From Hypericibacter sp963696655 (GTDB taxonomy: Bacteria; Pseudomonadota; Alphaproteobacteria; Dongiales; Dongiaceae), in NCBI GenBank assembly GCA_963696655.1, contig CAVOLB010000132.1, positions 1-64,000 on the forward strand: a stretch of DNA of 64,000 bases, given 5' to 3'. Numbering within the stretch: position 1 is the first letter of the stretch; each line of letters begins with the position of its first letter. The notes under the pieces are model-generated. The model saw nothing but the letters and a program-made list of their open reading frames with translations, made no database searches and was not told where the DNA came from. The position numbers were made by a program, and so were the translations under genes. This document shows, piece by piece, positions 52,075-60,986 of this stretch.

Positions 52075-52728
52075 TCAGGGATGGCGCATCGGGGCCGCCA
52101 GGAAGCAGCCGAACTCCTTGACGAAATCGACCGAGATGCGGGCATGGACCTTGCCCTGCCGGTCGCGGAAGCGCGCATGGTCGGCCAGCGGCACGACGGC
52201 GGCGTGCCAGATGTTCGGATGGATATAGAGACCTTGCGAGCCGTCGCACCAGAAGGCGACGAACTTCTCCGGCGTCACATCGTCGCCGGGCAGCGCCAGG
52301 GGCGCGATGAAGGGCTGGTTGTCGAGCGGGAAGAAAAGCTGCCCGCCATCGGGATGATAATTGGCGCGCCAGATGAGGGCGCGCTCGCGCGGCGAGTTGC
52401 GCCGTTCCTTGATGGCATCGGGAAAGTCGCTCCAGCCGAACAAATAGCTGTCGCCGACCGCCTCGTTGCGGGCATGCAGCGCGCCTTCCTTCCACCAGAA
52501 TTCGAACAGCCCTTCGGTGGTGCCGCCCTGGTCGCCCGAGTTGGTATCCACCGGCCGGCGGCCCAGTGCCGGCCAGCGCACGATCTCGATCTTCTGGGCT
52601 TCGAAATCCTCGACCAGATTGCCGTAGCCCCGAAGCGTCTCGGGCGTGGCCACGACCAGGGGCGCTTCGACGAAGCGGTGCGCTTCGGTCGAAGGGCGAT
52701 AGGTGATCTCGTGCGCGGTCGCGTCCAT
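52075..52728 (-). CDS. Ureidoglycolate lyase (AllA)-like protein
   Basis: The product is a 217-residue cupin-type protein resembling ureidoglycolate lyase, which splits ureidoglycolate to glyoxylate and urea in purine breakdown. Family-like segments are VVATPETLRGYGNLVEDFEA, DGGQLFFPLDNQPFIAPLALPGDDVTPEKFVAFWCDGSQGLYIHPNIWHAAVVPLAD and the final KVHARISVDFVKEF. The His in IHPNIWH fits the active-site region of the family. It is somewhat longer than the E. coli enzyme (about 160 residues) because of an N-terminal insertion. It is not next to other allantoin genes, so a related but different substrate is possible. Confidence 0.75.
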   Translation of the reverse strand: MDATAHEITYRPSTEAHRFVEAPLVVATPETLRGYGNLVEDFEAQKIEIVRWPALGRRPVDTNSGDQGGTTEGLFEFWWKEGALHARNEAVGDSYLFGWSDFPDAIKERRNSPRERALIWRANYHPDGGQLFFPLDNQPFIAPLALPGDDVTPEKFVAFWCDGSQGLYIHPNIWHAAVVPLADHARFRDRQGKVHARISVDFVKEFGCFLAAPMRHP

Positions 52729-52818
52729 GGCAGCCTCTCCCTGCGAACTCGGCCCGAAAGCCTGGCCTGAATTCCATGTCGGTTTCGTGACGGCCTTCCT
52801 TCGACGGAGGCCTTCCGG

Positions 52819-53618
52819 TCACTCTACACGAAATCCCAGGATCGTGGCATCGGGCCGGTGCAGCACGCTAAAGCGCTCGCCGGCATGGATCGCGAGCCAT
52901 TGCGCCAGTTCGCGATCCACGGCGGCCACGGCCTCGGGCTCGAGCGAGGCGCCGACACCGCGGCAGGCGCGGATGCGGCCGCGCCAGCTCTCGGCCGTGA
53001 AGGGGATCGCCTCGTCATGGAAGAAGAATCCGCGCAGTTCGAGATCCGGCGTCATCCAGTCCGGCGGCACCGGCACCTCGCCGTCCCAATCGCCGCCGGT
53101 CCAGGCCGGGTTGTGCTTGAGCACGATCGCCTCGGTGGCTGCCGCGATCGGATCGCGACGCGGCAGCCAGGAGAAATGGCTGACGGCGATGAGGCCGCCC
53201 GGCGCAAGGAGGCGGCGCAGCCGCGGCAGGAGTCGCGCCTTGTCGAAATAGAGCCAGCATTGATTGGCCGTGACCGCGTCGAAACTGCGGTCGGGGAAGG
53301 GTGGCTCTTCGGCCGGCGCCTCGCGGAAATCGATCGCGAGGCCTTCCTGTTCCGCCGCCTCCGCGCCTGGGCCAGCTGACCGGTCGCGATGTCGATGCCG
53401 GCGACCTTGGCCCCTTGTTTCGCCAGGCGCCGCGCGATCAGCCCCGTGCCGGTGCCGAGATCGAGGATGCGCTGGCCCGGAAGCCCGACGCCCAGGGCCT
53501 GCAGCCTGGCGAAGAAGCTGTCGGGCGGCCCGGGACGGTGCTGCGCATAGTCGGCGCTGGCGCGGCTCCAATCGATCGTCCGCCCCGAATCGATGTCGTT
53601 GTCGCGGTACATGGTCAT
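52819..53618 (-). pseudogene. Class I SAM methyltransferase interrupted by a frameshift
   Basis: Two overlapping minus-strand frames together give one methyltransferase of about 265 residues. The N-terminal part (53618 to about 53365) has SADYAQHRPGPPDSFFARLQALG and the SAM-binding ILDLGTGTGLIARRLAKQGAKVAGIDIATGQL. The C-terminal part continues EGLAIDFREAPAEEPPFPDRSFDAVTANQCWLYFDKARLL...LLAPGGLIAVSHFSWL. A one-base loss in the GC-rich 53355-53372 stretch explains the shift. The substrate is unknown. Either the gene is recently inactivated or the sequence has an error here. Confidence 0.85.
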
Positions 53619-53725
53619 GAGGTTGCTCGCAGGGTTCTCGCCGGCGGAGAAGACCAGATTAGGCGGGTCGATCCGGCCAGGCCAGCTTGCTATCATCCGC
53701 GCCCCTTCTGCCAAGGACCCCATCG

Positions 53726-54925
53726 ATGGATTTCGCCCTCAGCCCCGAGATCGAGGATTACCGCCGCCGCATCCGCGCCTTCGTCGAGGATCACATCCTG
53801 CCGGTCGAGGCCGACCCGAGCGCCTATGACGCGCATGAGAACATCCGCGAGGACCGGCTGGCGATTCTGCGCCAGAAGGCGCGCGCGGAAGGTCTCTGGG
53901 CGCTGCAGATGCCGAAGAAACTGGGCGGCCAGGGCCTGCCCGTCACCGGCATGGCCGCCTGCTACGAGGAGATGGGGCGCTCGATCTTCGGCGCCGTCGC
54001 CTTCAACTGCGCCGCCCCCGACGACGGCAACATGATCCTGCTGGAGAAGGTCGCTCGGCCGGATCAGCAGGAGAAATGGCTGAAGCCGATCGTCGAGGGC
54101 CGGCTGCGCTCCTCCTTCGTGATGACCGAGCCGGCGCCGGGCTCGGGCTCCGATCCCGGCGGCATGATGCTGACGCGGGCCGAGAAGAAGGGCGACCGCT
54201 GGGTCGTGCGGGGCCGCAAATGGTTCATCACCGGCGCGCAAGGGGCCGAGCATTTCATCCTGATCGCGCGCACCTCCGACGATCCGCGCCGCGGCCTCAC
54301 CGCCTTCCTGCATCACGCGAAGGATCCGGGCTGGCGCATCATCCGCCGCATCCCGATCATGGGACCGGAGGAGCATGGTGGTCATTGCGAGATCGAGTAT
54401 GACGGGCTCGAGATTCCCGACGAGAACCGCCTCATGGCAGTGGGCGAGGGGCTGAAGGCGACGCAGATCCGCCTCTCGACCGCGCGTCTCACCCATTGCA
54501 TGCGCTGGCTGGGCCTCTCCAAGCGCGCGCTCGAGATCGCCGGCGCCTATGTCGCCGAGCGGCAGGCCTTCGGCGCGGCGCTCAAGGATCACGAATCGGT
54601 GCAGATGATGCTGGGCTCGGCCGCGATGGAGATCCAGATCGGCCGGCTCCTCACCATGCATGCGGCCTGGCAGCTCGATAAGACCGGCAAGGCGCGCAAG
54701 GAAGTGTCGATGGCCAAGGTCGCCGTCGCCGACGTGCTGCACAGATCGGTCGACACCGCGATCCAGCTCTGCGGCGCCAAGGGCTATTCCAAGGACACGA
54801 TCCTCGAATGGATCTACCGCTACGCCCGCCAGGCGCGGCTGGTGGACGGCGCCTCCGAGGTCCATCGCATGGTGCTGTCGCAGGAACTGACGAAGAGCGG
54901 GAGCGAGTTCTGGAAGTGGGGGTGA
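53726..54925 (+). CDS. Acyl-CoA dehydrogenase family protein
   Basis: The product is a 399-residue flavoprotein of the acyl-CoA dehydrogenase family, normally catalysing alpha,beta-oxidation of an acyl-CoA with FAD. Recognisable segments are SFVMTEPAPGSGSDPGGMMLTRAEKKGDRWVVRGRKWFITGAQGAEHFILIART, the N-terminal helical domain (MDFALSPEIEDYRRRIRAFVEDHILPVE), and the C-terminal ERQAFGAALKDHESVQMMLGSAAMEIQIGRLL followed by the FAD-site QLCGAKGYSKDTILEWIYRYARQARLVDGASEVHRMVLSQEL. It resembles the FadE-like and ACAD10/11-like groups. AAGGA precedes the ATG. Low-GC foreign sequence begins directly after its stop. Confidence 0.93.
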   Translation: MDFALSPEIEDYRRRIRAFVEDHILPVEADPSAYDAHENIREDRLAILRQKARAEGLWALQMPKKLGGQGLPVTGMAACYEEMGRSIFGAVAFNCAAPDDGNMILLEKVARPDQQEKWLKPIVEGRLRSSFVMTEPAPGSGSDPGGMMLTRAEKKGDRWVVRGRKWFITGAQGAEHFILIARTSDDPRRGLTAFLHHAKDPGWRIIRRIPIMGPEEHGGHCEIEYDGLEIPDENRLMAVGEGLKATQIRLSTARLTHCMRWLGLSKRALEIAGAYVAERQAFGAALKDHESVQMMLGSAAMEIQIGRLLTMHAAWQLDKTGKARKEVSMAKVAVADVLHRSVDTAIQLCGAKGYSKDTILEWIYRYARQARLVDGASEVHRMVLSQELTKSGSEFWKWG

Positions 54926-55441
54926 GCGATGCAGTTGCCATCAGTACCGATAGCTCCAGGGAGCAAGCAATTCAAAGGGCCGGTCGATAAGAAAGTACCA
55001 AAAATCTCTAACGATGGTTTGCATGTCCGCAGCATCTCGAGAACTTACTTGCTTGCCTTTATGCATCAAGGCATTTCGCTTAAGGCGCATATCATTTGCC
55101 CGATCATAGAGATATTTCTCTATCAAGCCGCCTTTGAAGAGATATGACAGCTGCTCGTAAAGGCTCATTTTCTGAAAGTGTTTTTCAAGGATTGCTGCGC
55201 ATTTGTGTGTCTTGTTCGCGAACCCCTTTTCCGGACGCCCCTCAATCAGCGCGTAGGCGAAGAAGATTTCTTCGACTAGCGACTCCATTACCGCTGCATT
55301 TAACGCGAGACTTCCGTTCGCATGTTGCTGGCTGTGAAGAATCGCGGCTTGATAACTCATCACAAGACAACTTTGAAGATCGGCACTTTCAAATTCCGCA
55401 GATCGTTGCCGCAGCATTTCAAGGTACGACATCACATCTGA

Positions 55442-56373
55442 GAGTTCTGACTCATAAAGCTGTGCGCCTTTCAAGGTCTCGCCAAGCGTCGCGTGAGACG
55501 ACGGATGTGGGCGACGAGGATCCAGGCCACGGCGCTTTCGATGGTGGCTTCGAAGTCCTTGGCGAGGCGGCGACATCGGCCGAGCCAGGCGAAGGTGCGT
55601 TCGACCACCCATCGGCGAGGCAGCAACTCGAAGCCCTTGGCGGCGTCGGAGCGCTTGATGATTTCGAAGGTCCATTGACCAAGCGCGGCCATGGCGTCGC
55701 GTAGCTTGTCGCCACCATAGCCGCCATCGGCGAACACATGGCGCAGCCACGGGTAGAGAGAGCGGATCGACATCAGCACGTCGGGCGCGCCATCGCGATC
55801 CTGGATATCCGCAGCGTGAACCTGCACCCCGACCAGGCAGCCCTCGGTATCGGTGACGATATGGCGTTTGCGGCCTTTGATCTTCTTGGCGGCATCGAAG
55901 CCTCGTGGCCCGCCACACTCGGTGCTCTTCACAGACTGGCTGTCGATCACCCCCGCCGTGGGGCTGGCCTCTCGCCCGACCCTCTCGCGCAGGGCCGTGA
56001 CCAGCATGTGGTTGATGTGCGCCAGTAAGCCTTTGTGCGACCAGGCGTAGAAGTAGCTCTGCACCGTCGAGTAGGGCGGGAACTCCTTGGGGATCGCGCG
56101 CCATTGGCAGCCGGTCGAAGCCATGTACAGGATCGCCTCCACCACCGAGCGCAGATTTGTCTTTCTCGGCCGCCCCAGTTTGGAAGCCATCGGCATCAAG
56201 GGCGCGATCAACGCCCATTCCGCATTCGTCAGGTCGCTTGCGTATCGCAAGGCATCGCGCCGATAGTGCGGTCGGGTGGTTTCAGTCCAGGCCATCGTGA
56301 TCTCCATTGAGATTTGCAACCCAACGGAATCACAACCGATTGAAATCACCCAACTCCTTTTTCAGTCAGCCTC
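55442..56373 (-). mobile_element. IS5-family insertion sequence, IS1031-like group
   Basis: The element is about 932 bp with imperfect ends (GAGTTCTGACTCATAAAG on the left, GAGGCTGACTGAAAAAGG read inward on the right). The 3-bp flank TGA at 55439-55441 and 56374-56376 fits the TNA target duplication of the IS1031 group. Deleting it restores an open reading frame in the host gene, which confirms the borders. Confidence 0.85.
55471..56295 (-). CDS. IS5-family transposase
   Basis: The product is a 274-residue DDE transposase. The N-terminal LTNAEWALIAPLMPMASKLGRPRKTNLRSVVEAILYMASTGCQWRAIPKEFPPYSTVQSYFYAW is typical of this group. The catalytic residues lie in AGVIDSQSVKSTECGGPRGFDAAKKIKGRKRHIVTDT (first Asp), VFADGGYGGDKLRDA (second Asp) and RRWVVERTFAWLGRCRRL (Glu). 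The start at 56295 (MAWTETTRP) is the family start; upstream ATG codons are less likely. It appears complete and may be active. Confidence 0.95.
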   Translation of the reverse strand: MAWTETTRPHYRRDALRYASDLTNAEWALIAPLMPMASKLGRPRKTNLRSVVEAILYMASTGCQWRAIPKEFPPYSTVQSYFYAWSHKGLLAHINHMLVTALRERVGREASPTAGVIDSQSVKSTECGGPRGFDAAKKIKGRKRHIVTDTEGCLVGVQVHAADIQDRDGAPDVLMSIRSLYPWLRHVFADGGYGGDKLRDAMAALGQWTFEIIKRSDAAKGFELLPRRWVVERTFAWLGRCRRLAKDFEATIESAVAWILVAHIRRLTRRLARP

Positions 56374-56497
56374 TGAGATATCATCGTCGTTGATGCATGA
56401 GTGTTTGTACTCGGCGGAGCGGAAGTGTCGAGCGCATTGCGCTATAGCTTCAGAGATGCGTTCTTTATCGTGATGCGTAAAAACCAATTTCCGTTCC

Positions 56498-56922
56498 GCG
56501 CCGGCATATCCGGGGTGCTGCAGGGCTATTATTTCGATCTGTCGCGATCCTGCCCCATCGGCCGGACCCAGCCGGAACAGGTCGAGGCTTTCGAAGCGGC
56601 GATTGCCGTGGTCGAGGCCGGCATCGCCGCAATCAGACCAGGGGCCACGGCCGGCGACGTCGCCGAAGCCGGCATACGCAAGCAGCAGGAACTGGGTTAT
56701 CCGCTGACCGGCGTGTTCACGGGCCTCGGTCATGGTGTCGGGCTGGGTTGGGATTCGCCCTGGCTCAATCCGGGCGAGCCGACGAAGCTGGTTCCCGGCA
56801 TGGTGCTCTGCCTGGAGAAGACGCTCTCGCGCGACGGTTATCTGGGGGATTTCGAGGAAACCGTGCTGGTGACGGAGCAGGGGGTCGAGCGGATCACGGA
56901 CGCGCCGATTCGCCGATGGTAG
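56498..56922 (+). pseudogene. 5'-truncated M24 metallopeptidase (Xaa-Pro type)
   Basis: Only the last 140 or so residues of a pita-bread M24 peptidase remain: SGVLQGYYFDLSRSCPIGRTQPEQ, IRPGATAGDVAEAG, GLGHGVGLGWDSPWLNPGEPTKLVPGMVLCLEKTL and GYLGDFEETVLVTEQGVERITDAPIRRW. The metal ligands His (GLGHGVGLG) and both Glu (CLEKTL, DFEETVLV) are kept, but the N-terminal domain and the first Asp ligands are gone. The open frame runs back to 56401 into unrelated low-GC sequence. The foreign block with the HEPN-like gene and IS5 replaced its 5' end. Confidence 0.85.
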
Positions 56923-57228
56923 CCGATACCGCGGGGTCGCCGGTGCCGCACGGCACGCCAGACGCGCCGTGACCTGAGAAGGCGGCAGATCGCCATGGCG
57001 GCGATCCGAGTCAAATCGGTTCGCGCGACCTGCCGTCGCTCGCGCTCCCGAAGATCGGCCGAACTTTCCGAACGGCACCCATCTTCGATTTCACGGCTCT
57101 TTCCCGCCGAAATCCGCGATTCGCACCAAGCGGCGCAATCCCCGACAAGAGAATGATTCCAGTTTCCTTCAGAAAGGGAGCCACGCAGATGTAATCCGTT
57201 CGCGACAATAGAGGCTGAAATAATTCCT
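56923..57228. other. Intergenic stretch without a recognisable gene
   Basis: About 306 bases lie between the M24 remnant and the next hydrolase. The last 100 bases become more AT-rich (GAATGATTCCAG, GAGGCTGAAATAATTCC) and likely contain the promoter of the following gene. Nothing else was identified. Confidence 0.5.
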
Positions 57229-58017
57229 ATGTCCATTGCCGGGATTCTCGGACTCTGTTTCGCACCTGCCTTTGCCGCAGGCCTCATTCTCGCCGCGAGC
57301 GCCGTCCCGTCCTCTGCCTCTCCCGTCAAACGCGTCGTGCTGGTTCACGGCGCCTCGGTGGACGCTTCGGGCTGGAGGCCGGTCTACAACATCCTCACCC
57401 GCGACGGCTACGACGTGGCCATGGCGCAGGAGCCATTGACCTCGTTCCAGGACGATGTGGCCCCGGTCAACCGCCTGCTGGACCTTCAGACCGGATCCTG
57501 CATCCTCGTCGGTCACAGCTATGGCGGCTCGGTCATCACCGAGGCCGGGATGCATCCGAAGGTCGTCGGTCTGGTCTATGTGACGGCCCATGCTCCCGAT
57601 GTCGGGGAGAGCGAAGGCGCCCTTGGCAAGACCATGCCCAGCATCACGGCGAAGCAGGAGGGGGCGATCCGCAAGACTGCCGATGGATTCACCTATCTCA
57701 ATCCCGCCGATTTCCCCAAGGACTTCGCCGCCGATCTGCCGCGCGAGCAGGCCGAGTTCGGGGCGAGGTCGCAGATCCTCACGGCGGCGCAGGTCTTCAC
57801 CGCGCCGATGACCGTCGCCGCCTGGAAGACGAAACCGAGCTGGGCGATCGTCGCCGGCGCCGACAGGATCATCAATCCCGACCTCGAGCGGATGTATTAC
57901 GAGCGCGCCGGCAGCCAGACGATCGAAATCGCGGGCGCCAGCCACTCCGTCTACGAATCGCGTCCGAAGGAAGTCGCGGCGGTCATCGAGGAAGCGGCGC
58001 AGCACGCCCAGAAGTAA
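57229..58017 (+). CDS. Exported alpha/beta hydrolase
   Basis: The product is a 262-residue alpha/beta-fold hydrolase with an N-terminal signal sequence (IAGILGLCFAPAFAAGLILAASAVPSSA). The oxyanion region VVLVHGASVDASGWRPVYNIL is followed by the nucleophile Ser97 in LVGHSYGGSVI. The acid is probably Asp in IVAGADRIINPD and the base His in AGASHSVYESRP. It belongs to the small EstC/MenH-like group annotated simply as alpha/beta hydrolases, and its substrate is unknown. It lies 46 bases upstream of mdcA in the same direction but is unlikely to belong to malonate metabolism. Confidence 0.87.
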   Translation: MSIAGILGLCFAPAFAAGLILAASAVPSSASPVKRVVLVHGASVDASGWRPVYNILTRDGYDVAMAQEPLTSFQDDVAPVNRLLDLQTGSCILVGHSYGGSVITEAGMHPKVVGLVYVTAHAPDVGESEGALGKTMPSITAKQEGAIRKTADGFTYLNPADFPKDFAADLPREQAEFGARSQILTAAQVFTAPMTVAAWKTKPSWAIVAGADRIINPDLERMYYERAGSQTIEIAGASHSVYESRPKEVAAVIEEAAQHAQK

Positions 58018-58063
58018 GAGTGTCGGCAGCGGTCGAACCCAGATTTGTGACGGGGACCTTGAG

Positions 58064-59710
58064 ATGACGGCTTGGCGGAAGGCGCAAGAGGCGCGCGATG
58101 CGCGCATCGAGGCGGGATCGAAACTGGCGAAGGGCAAGATCGTGGCGGCCCGCGATGCCACCGCCCTGCTGGAAGCCGTGATCCGGCCGGGCGACCGGGT
58201 CTGCCTGGAAGGCGACAATCAGAAGCAAGCCGACCTGCTGGCCGGGGCCCTGGCCGCGGTCGATGTCGGCAAGCTGCACGATCTGCATATGGTGCAGTCC
58301 GGCGTGGTCCTGCCCGAGCATCTCGATGTCTTCGACCGCGGCGTCGCGAGGCGGCTCGACTACGCTTACTCCGGCCCCCAGTCGGCACGCATCGCGAAGA
58401 TGCTGTTCCGCGGCAAGATCGAGCTGGGGGCGGTGCACACCTATCTGGAGCTGTTCGCCCGCTATTTCATCGACCTGACGCCGCATGTCGCCCTGATCGC
58501 GGCGGTCAGCGCCGACCGGGACGGCAATCTCTATACCGGCCCCAACACCGAGGACACGCCGACCGTCGTCGAGGCGACCGCCTTCAAGGACGGTGTGGTC
58601 ATCGCCCAGGTCAGCGAGATCCTGGACAAGGTGCCGCGCGTGGACATTCCGGGCGACCGCGTCAATTTCGTGGTCAAGGCCGACAAGCCGTTCTTCGTCG
58701 AGCCCCTGTTCACGCGCGACCCGGCCGCCATCACCGAGGGACAGATCCTCACGGCCATGCTGGCGATCAAAGGCATCTATGGGCCCTATGGCGTCAAGCG
58801 GCTGAATCACGGGATCGGATTCAACACCGCGGCGATCGAGCTGCTGCTCCCGACCTTCGGCGAGCGGCTGGGGCTGAAGGGCAAGGTGGCGAGCCGCTTT
58901 GCGCTCAATCCGCACCCGGCGCTGATCCCCGCGATCGAGTCCGGCTGGGTCGAGCAGATCCATTGCTTCGGGTCCGAAGTCGGCATGGACGATTACATCC
59001 GTGCCCGCTCGGACATCTATTTCACGGGCGCCGACGGCTCGCTGCGGTCGAACCGCGCCTTCAGCCAGGTCGCCGGGCTCTATGCCTGCGACATGTTCAT
59101 CGGCTCCACCCTGCAGATCGATCTTCAGGGCAATTCTTCGACCGTCACGACCTCGCGCATCGCCGGCTTCGGCGGCGCGCCGAACATGGGCTCCGATGCC
59201 AGAGGGCGCCGCCATCCGAGCGAGCCCTGGCTCAAGGCCGGCAAGGAGGCCGACCCCGACTCGCCGGCAGCCCTGCGGCGCGGCCGCAAGCTCGTCGTGC
59301 AGATCGGCGAGACCTTCGGCGACAAGAACGTTCCCCTGTTCGTCGAGACGCTCGACGCCCTGGCCCTGGCGGAGAAGCTCGATCTCGATCTCGCCCCGGT
59401 GATGATCTATGCCGACGATGTCACCCACATCGTCACCGAGGAAGGAATCGCCAATCTCCTGCTCTGCCGCGACAAGAACGAGCGCGAGCAGGCGATCCGC
59501 GGCGTCGCGGGCTATACCGATGTCGGCCGCGGCCGGGATGCGAAGATGGTCCAGCTTCTGCGGGAACGTGGCGCCATCCGCCGGCCCGAAGATCTCGGCA
59601 TCGATCCCCTGGATGCGGACAGGAGCCTGCTGGCGGCCCGTTCCATCAAGGATCTCGTCCATTGGTCCGGCGGCCTCTACGCGCCGCCCTCGAAATTCCG
59701 CAACTGGTAG
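58064..59710 (+). CDS. mdcA: Malonate decarboxylase alpha subunit (acetyl-ACP:malonate transferase)
   Basis: The product is a 548-residue CoA-transferase-type subunit that swaps malonate for acetate on the acyl carrier protein MdcC, the first step of biotin-independent malonate decarboxylation. Recognisable segments are LEAVIRPGDRVCLEGDNQKQADLLAGAL, SGPQSARIAKMLFRGKIELGAVHTYLELFARYFIDL, and RSDIYFTGADGSLRSNRAFSQVAGLYACDMFIGSTLQIDLQGNSSTVT. ARGRRHPSEPWLKAG and VIYADDVTHIVTEEGIANLLLCR type sequences follow. It heads the mdcA-C-D-E-G-B operon. A long plus-strand frame at 58072-60042 overlapping it is a shadow, except for its last part, which is mdcC. Confidence 0.95.
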   Translation: MTAWRKAQEARDARIEAGSKLAKGKIVAARDATALLEAVIRPGDRVCLEGDNQKQADLLAGALAAVDVGKLHDLHMVQSGVVLPEHLDVFDRGVARRLDYAYSGPQSARIAKMLFRGKIELGAVHTYLELFARYFIDLTPHVALIAAVSADRDGNLYTGPNTEDTPTVVEATAFKDGVVIAQVSEILDKVPRVDIPGDRVNFVVKADKPFFVEPLFTRDPAAITEGQILTAMLAIKGIYGPYGVKRLNHGIGFNTAAIELLLPTFGERLGLKGKVASRFALNPHPALIPAIESGWVEQIHCFGSEVGMDDYIRARSDIYFTGADGSLRSNRAFSQVAGLYACDMFIGSTLQIDLQGNSSTVTTSRIAGFGGAPNMGSDARGRRHPSEPWLKAGKEADPDSPAALRRGRKLVVQIGETFGDKNVPLFVETLDALALAEKLDLDLAPVMIYADDVTHIVTEEGIANLLLCRDKNEREQAIRGVAGYTDVGRGRDAKMVQLLRERGAIRRPEDLGIDPLDADRSLLAARSIKDLVHWSGGLYAPPSKFRNW

Positions 59711-59724
59711 GGAGGATCCGCGCG

Positions 59725-60042
59725 ATGGAATCCTTGAGCTATCGCCACAAGGCGCGAGCCCGTGCCGCCGGCTCCAAGCCGATGGCCATCGTCGGCGTGG
59801 TGGCCTCCGGCAATCTGGAAGTGCTGGTCGAGCGCACCCTGCCCGATACGGAATGCCAGGTGGATATCAGCACCGCGGCGGAAGGGTTCGGCACGGTATG
59901 GGAAGAGGTCGTCGCCGACTTCGTCGAGCGGCGCTCGCCCGGCGGCCTGAAGCTTTCCATCAATGACGGCGGCGCCCGGCCGGACACCGTGGCGCTGCGC
60001 CTGGCCCAGGGCGTCCGCTTGATCGAGGCCGATGACCGATGA
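59725..60042 (+). CDS. mdcC: Malonate decarboxylase acyl carrier protein
   Basis: The product is a 105-residue delta subunit that carries acetyl and malonyl groups on a 2'-(5''-phosphoribosyl)-3'-dephospho-CoA arm. The attachment serine is Ser28 in VVASGNLEVLVE, as in the characterised Klebsiella protein (Ser25). The rest (QVDISTAAEGFGTVWEEVVADFVE, GGLKLSINDGGARPDTVALRLAQGV) is typical. GGGAGGA lies just upstream of the ATG. The stop overlaps the mdcD start by four bases. Confidence 0.95.
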   Translation: MESLSYRHKARARAAGSKPMAIVGVVASGNLEVLVERTLPDTECQVDISTAAEGFGTVWEEVVADFVERRSPGGLKLSINDGGARPDTVALRLAQGVRLIEADDR

Positions 60043-60986
60043 GCGCTCTCCAGCCGGATTCCAAGGACAAGCCGCAGGCCGCGGGCGACGGGACCGCGAG
60101 CTGGTATGAGGCATCGGCGCGGCAGCGGGTTCGGTTCCTGCTCGACGCCGGCAGCTTCCAGGAATTCATCGGGCCGCAGGATCGCGAGATCAGCCCACAT
60201 CTGCGGCTGTTCGATCTTCCCGCGCAGTTCGACGACGGCATCGTCGTCGGCCGCGGCAACATTGCCGGCGCCCCGGTATTCGTCGCCGCCCAGGAGGGAC
60301 GCTTCATGGGCGGCGCCTTCGGCGAGGTTCATGGCGCCAAGCTGACCGGCCTTCTGCGCGCCGCGCGCGACGTCAAGTCGATGCCGGTGCTGATTCTGTT
60401 CGATACCGGTGGCGTGCGCCTGCAGGAGGCCAATGCGGGCGAGCTGGCGATCTCCGAGATCATCCGCGCCCTGATCGAGGCGCGGACGGCGGGCGTGAAA
60501 GTCGTCGGCCTGATCGGAGGCCGGGCCGGTTGCTATGGCGGCGGCGGGCTGATCGCCGGCTGCTGCTCGGCCCTGGCCGTTTCCGAGCAGGGCCGCATCA
60601 GCGTCTCAGGCCCCGAGGTCATCGAGACCAACCGCGGCGTGGAGGAGTTCGACTCCAAGGATCGCGCGCTGGTGTGGCGCACGATGGGCGGCAAGAATCG
60701 CCGGCTGATCGGCGGCGCCGACATGTTCGTCGACGACACGGTGCGAAGCTTCCGCGAGGCGGCGATCCATCTGATCGAGGTCGCGCCGGCTTTCGGGCTG
60801 GATGTGCTGAAGGCCGAGCAGGCCCGGCTGGAGGAGCGGCTGAAGCGCTTCGGCTCCTGCGCCGACGCGCTGGACATCTGGCGCGCCGAAGGGATCAAAG
60901 ATGTCGACGCCGTTCCCGCCATGCCCGCCAAGGACTTCATCGCCCTTGCCGACAAGGTCCAGGAGCCGCGCCATGACGCTCGATGA
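60039..60986 (+). CDS. mdcD: Malonate decarboxylase beta subunit
   Basis: The product is a 315-residue carboxyltransferase-like subunit that decarboxylates malonyl-ACP together with MdcE. It has the crotonase-type oxyanion glycines in LILFDTGGVRLQEANAGELAISEIIRAL and VVGLIGGRAGCYGGGGLIAGCCSALAVSEQGRISVSGPEVIETNRGVEEFDSKDRALVWRTMGGKNRRL, with the NRG..EFD..DR region well kept. The start overlaps mdcC by four bases and its end overlaps mdcE by 14 bases. Confidence 0.95.
   Translation: MSALQPDSKDKPQAAGDGTASWYEASARQRVRFLLDAGSFQEFIGPQDREISPHLRLFDLPAQFDDGIVVGRGNIAGAPVFVAAQEGRFMGGAFGEVHGAKLTGLLRAARDVKSMPVLILFDTGGVRLQEANAGELAISEIIRALIEARTAGVKVVGLIGGRAGCYGGGGLIAGCCSALAVSEQGRISVSGPEVIETNRGVEEFDSKDRALVWRTMGGKNRRLIGGADMFVDDTVRSFREAAIHLIEVAPAFGLDVLKAEQARLEERLKRFGSCADALDIWRAEGIKDVDAVPAMPAKDFIALADKVQEPRHDAR

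Larger units (their letters stand above)
54941..56487 (-). pseudogene. HEPN-like gene split by an IS5-family element
   Basis: The two halves lie at 54941-55441 and 56374-56487. Removing the IS and one TGA duplication rejoins them in frame as ...CINDDDIS|DVMSYLEMLRQ..., giving about 204 residues. The protein is helical and lower in GC than the surrounding genes. Its C-terminal part contains MRLKRNALMHKGKQ, where R-N-A-L-M-H fits the R-x4-H motif of HEPN nucleases and toxins. It has no recognised partner here. The start is uncertain: a TTG at 56487 is the first possible start, and the 5' end may be cut by the junction with the M24 peptidase remnant near 56500. A defence or toxin role is inferred only from the motif and the foreign composition. 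Confidence 0.75.

Noticed and set aside
58072..59724. Long plus-strand frame overlapping mdcA
   Set aside because: It is Arg- and Gly-rich shadow sequence. Only its last part (59725-60042) is a real gene, mdcC.
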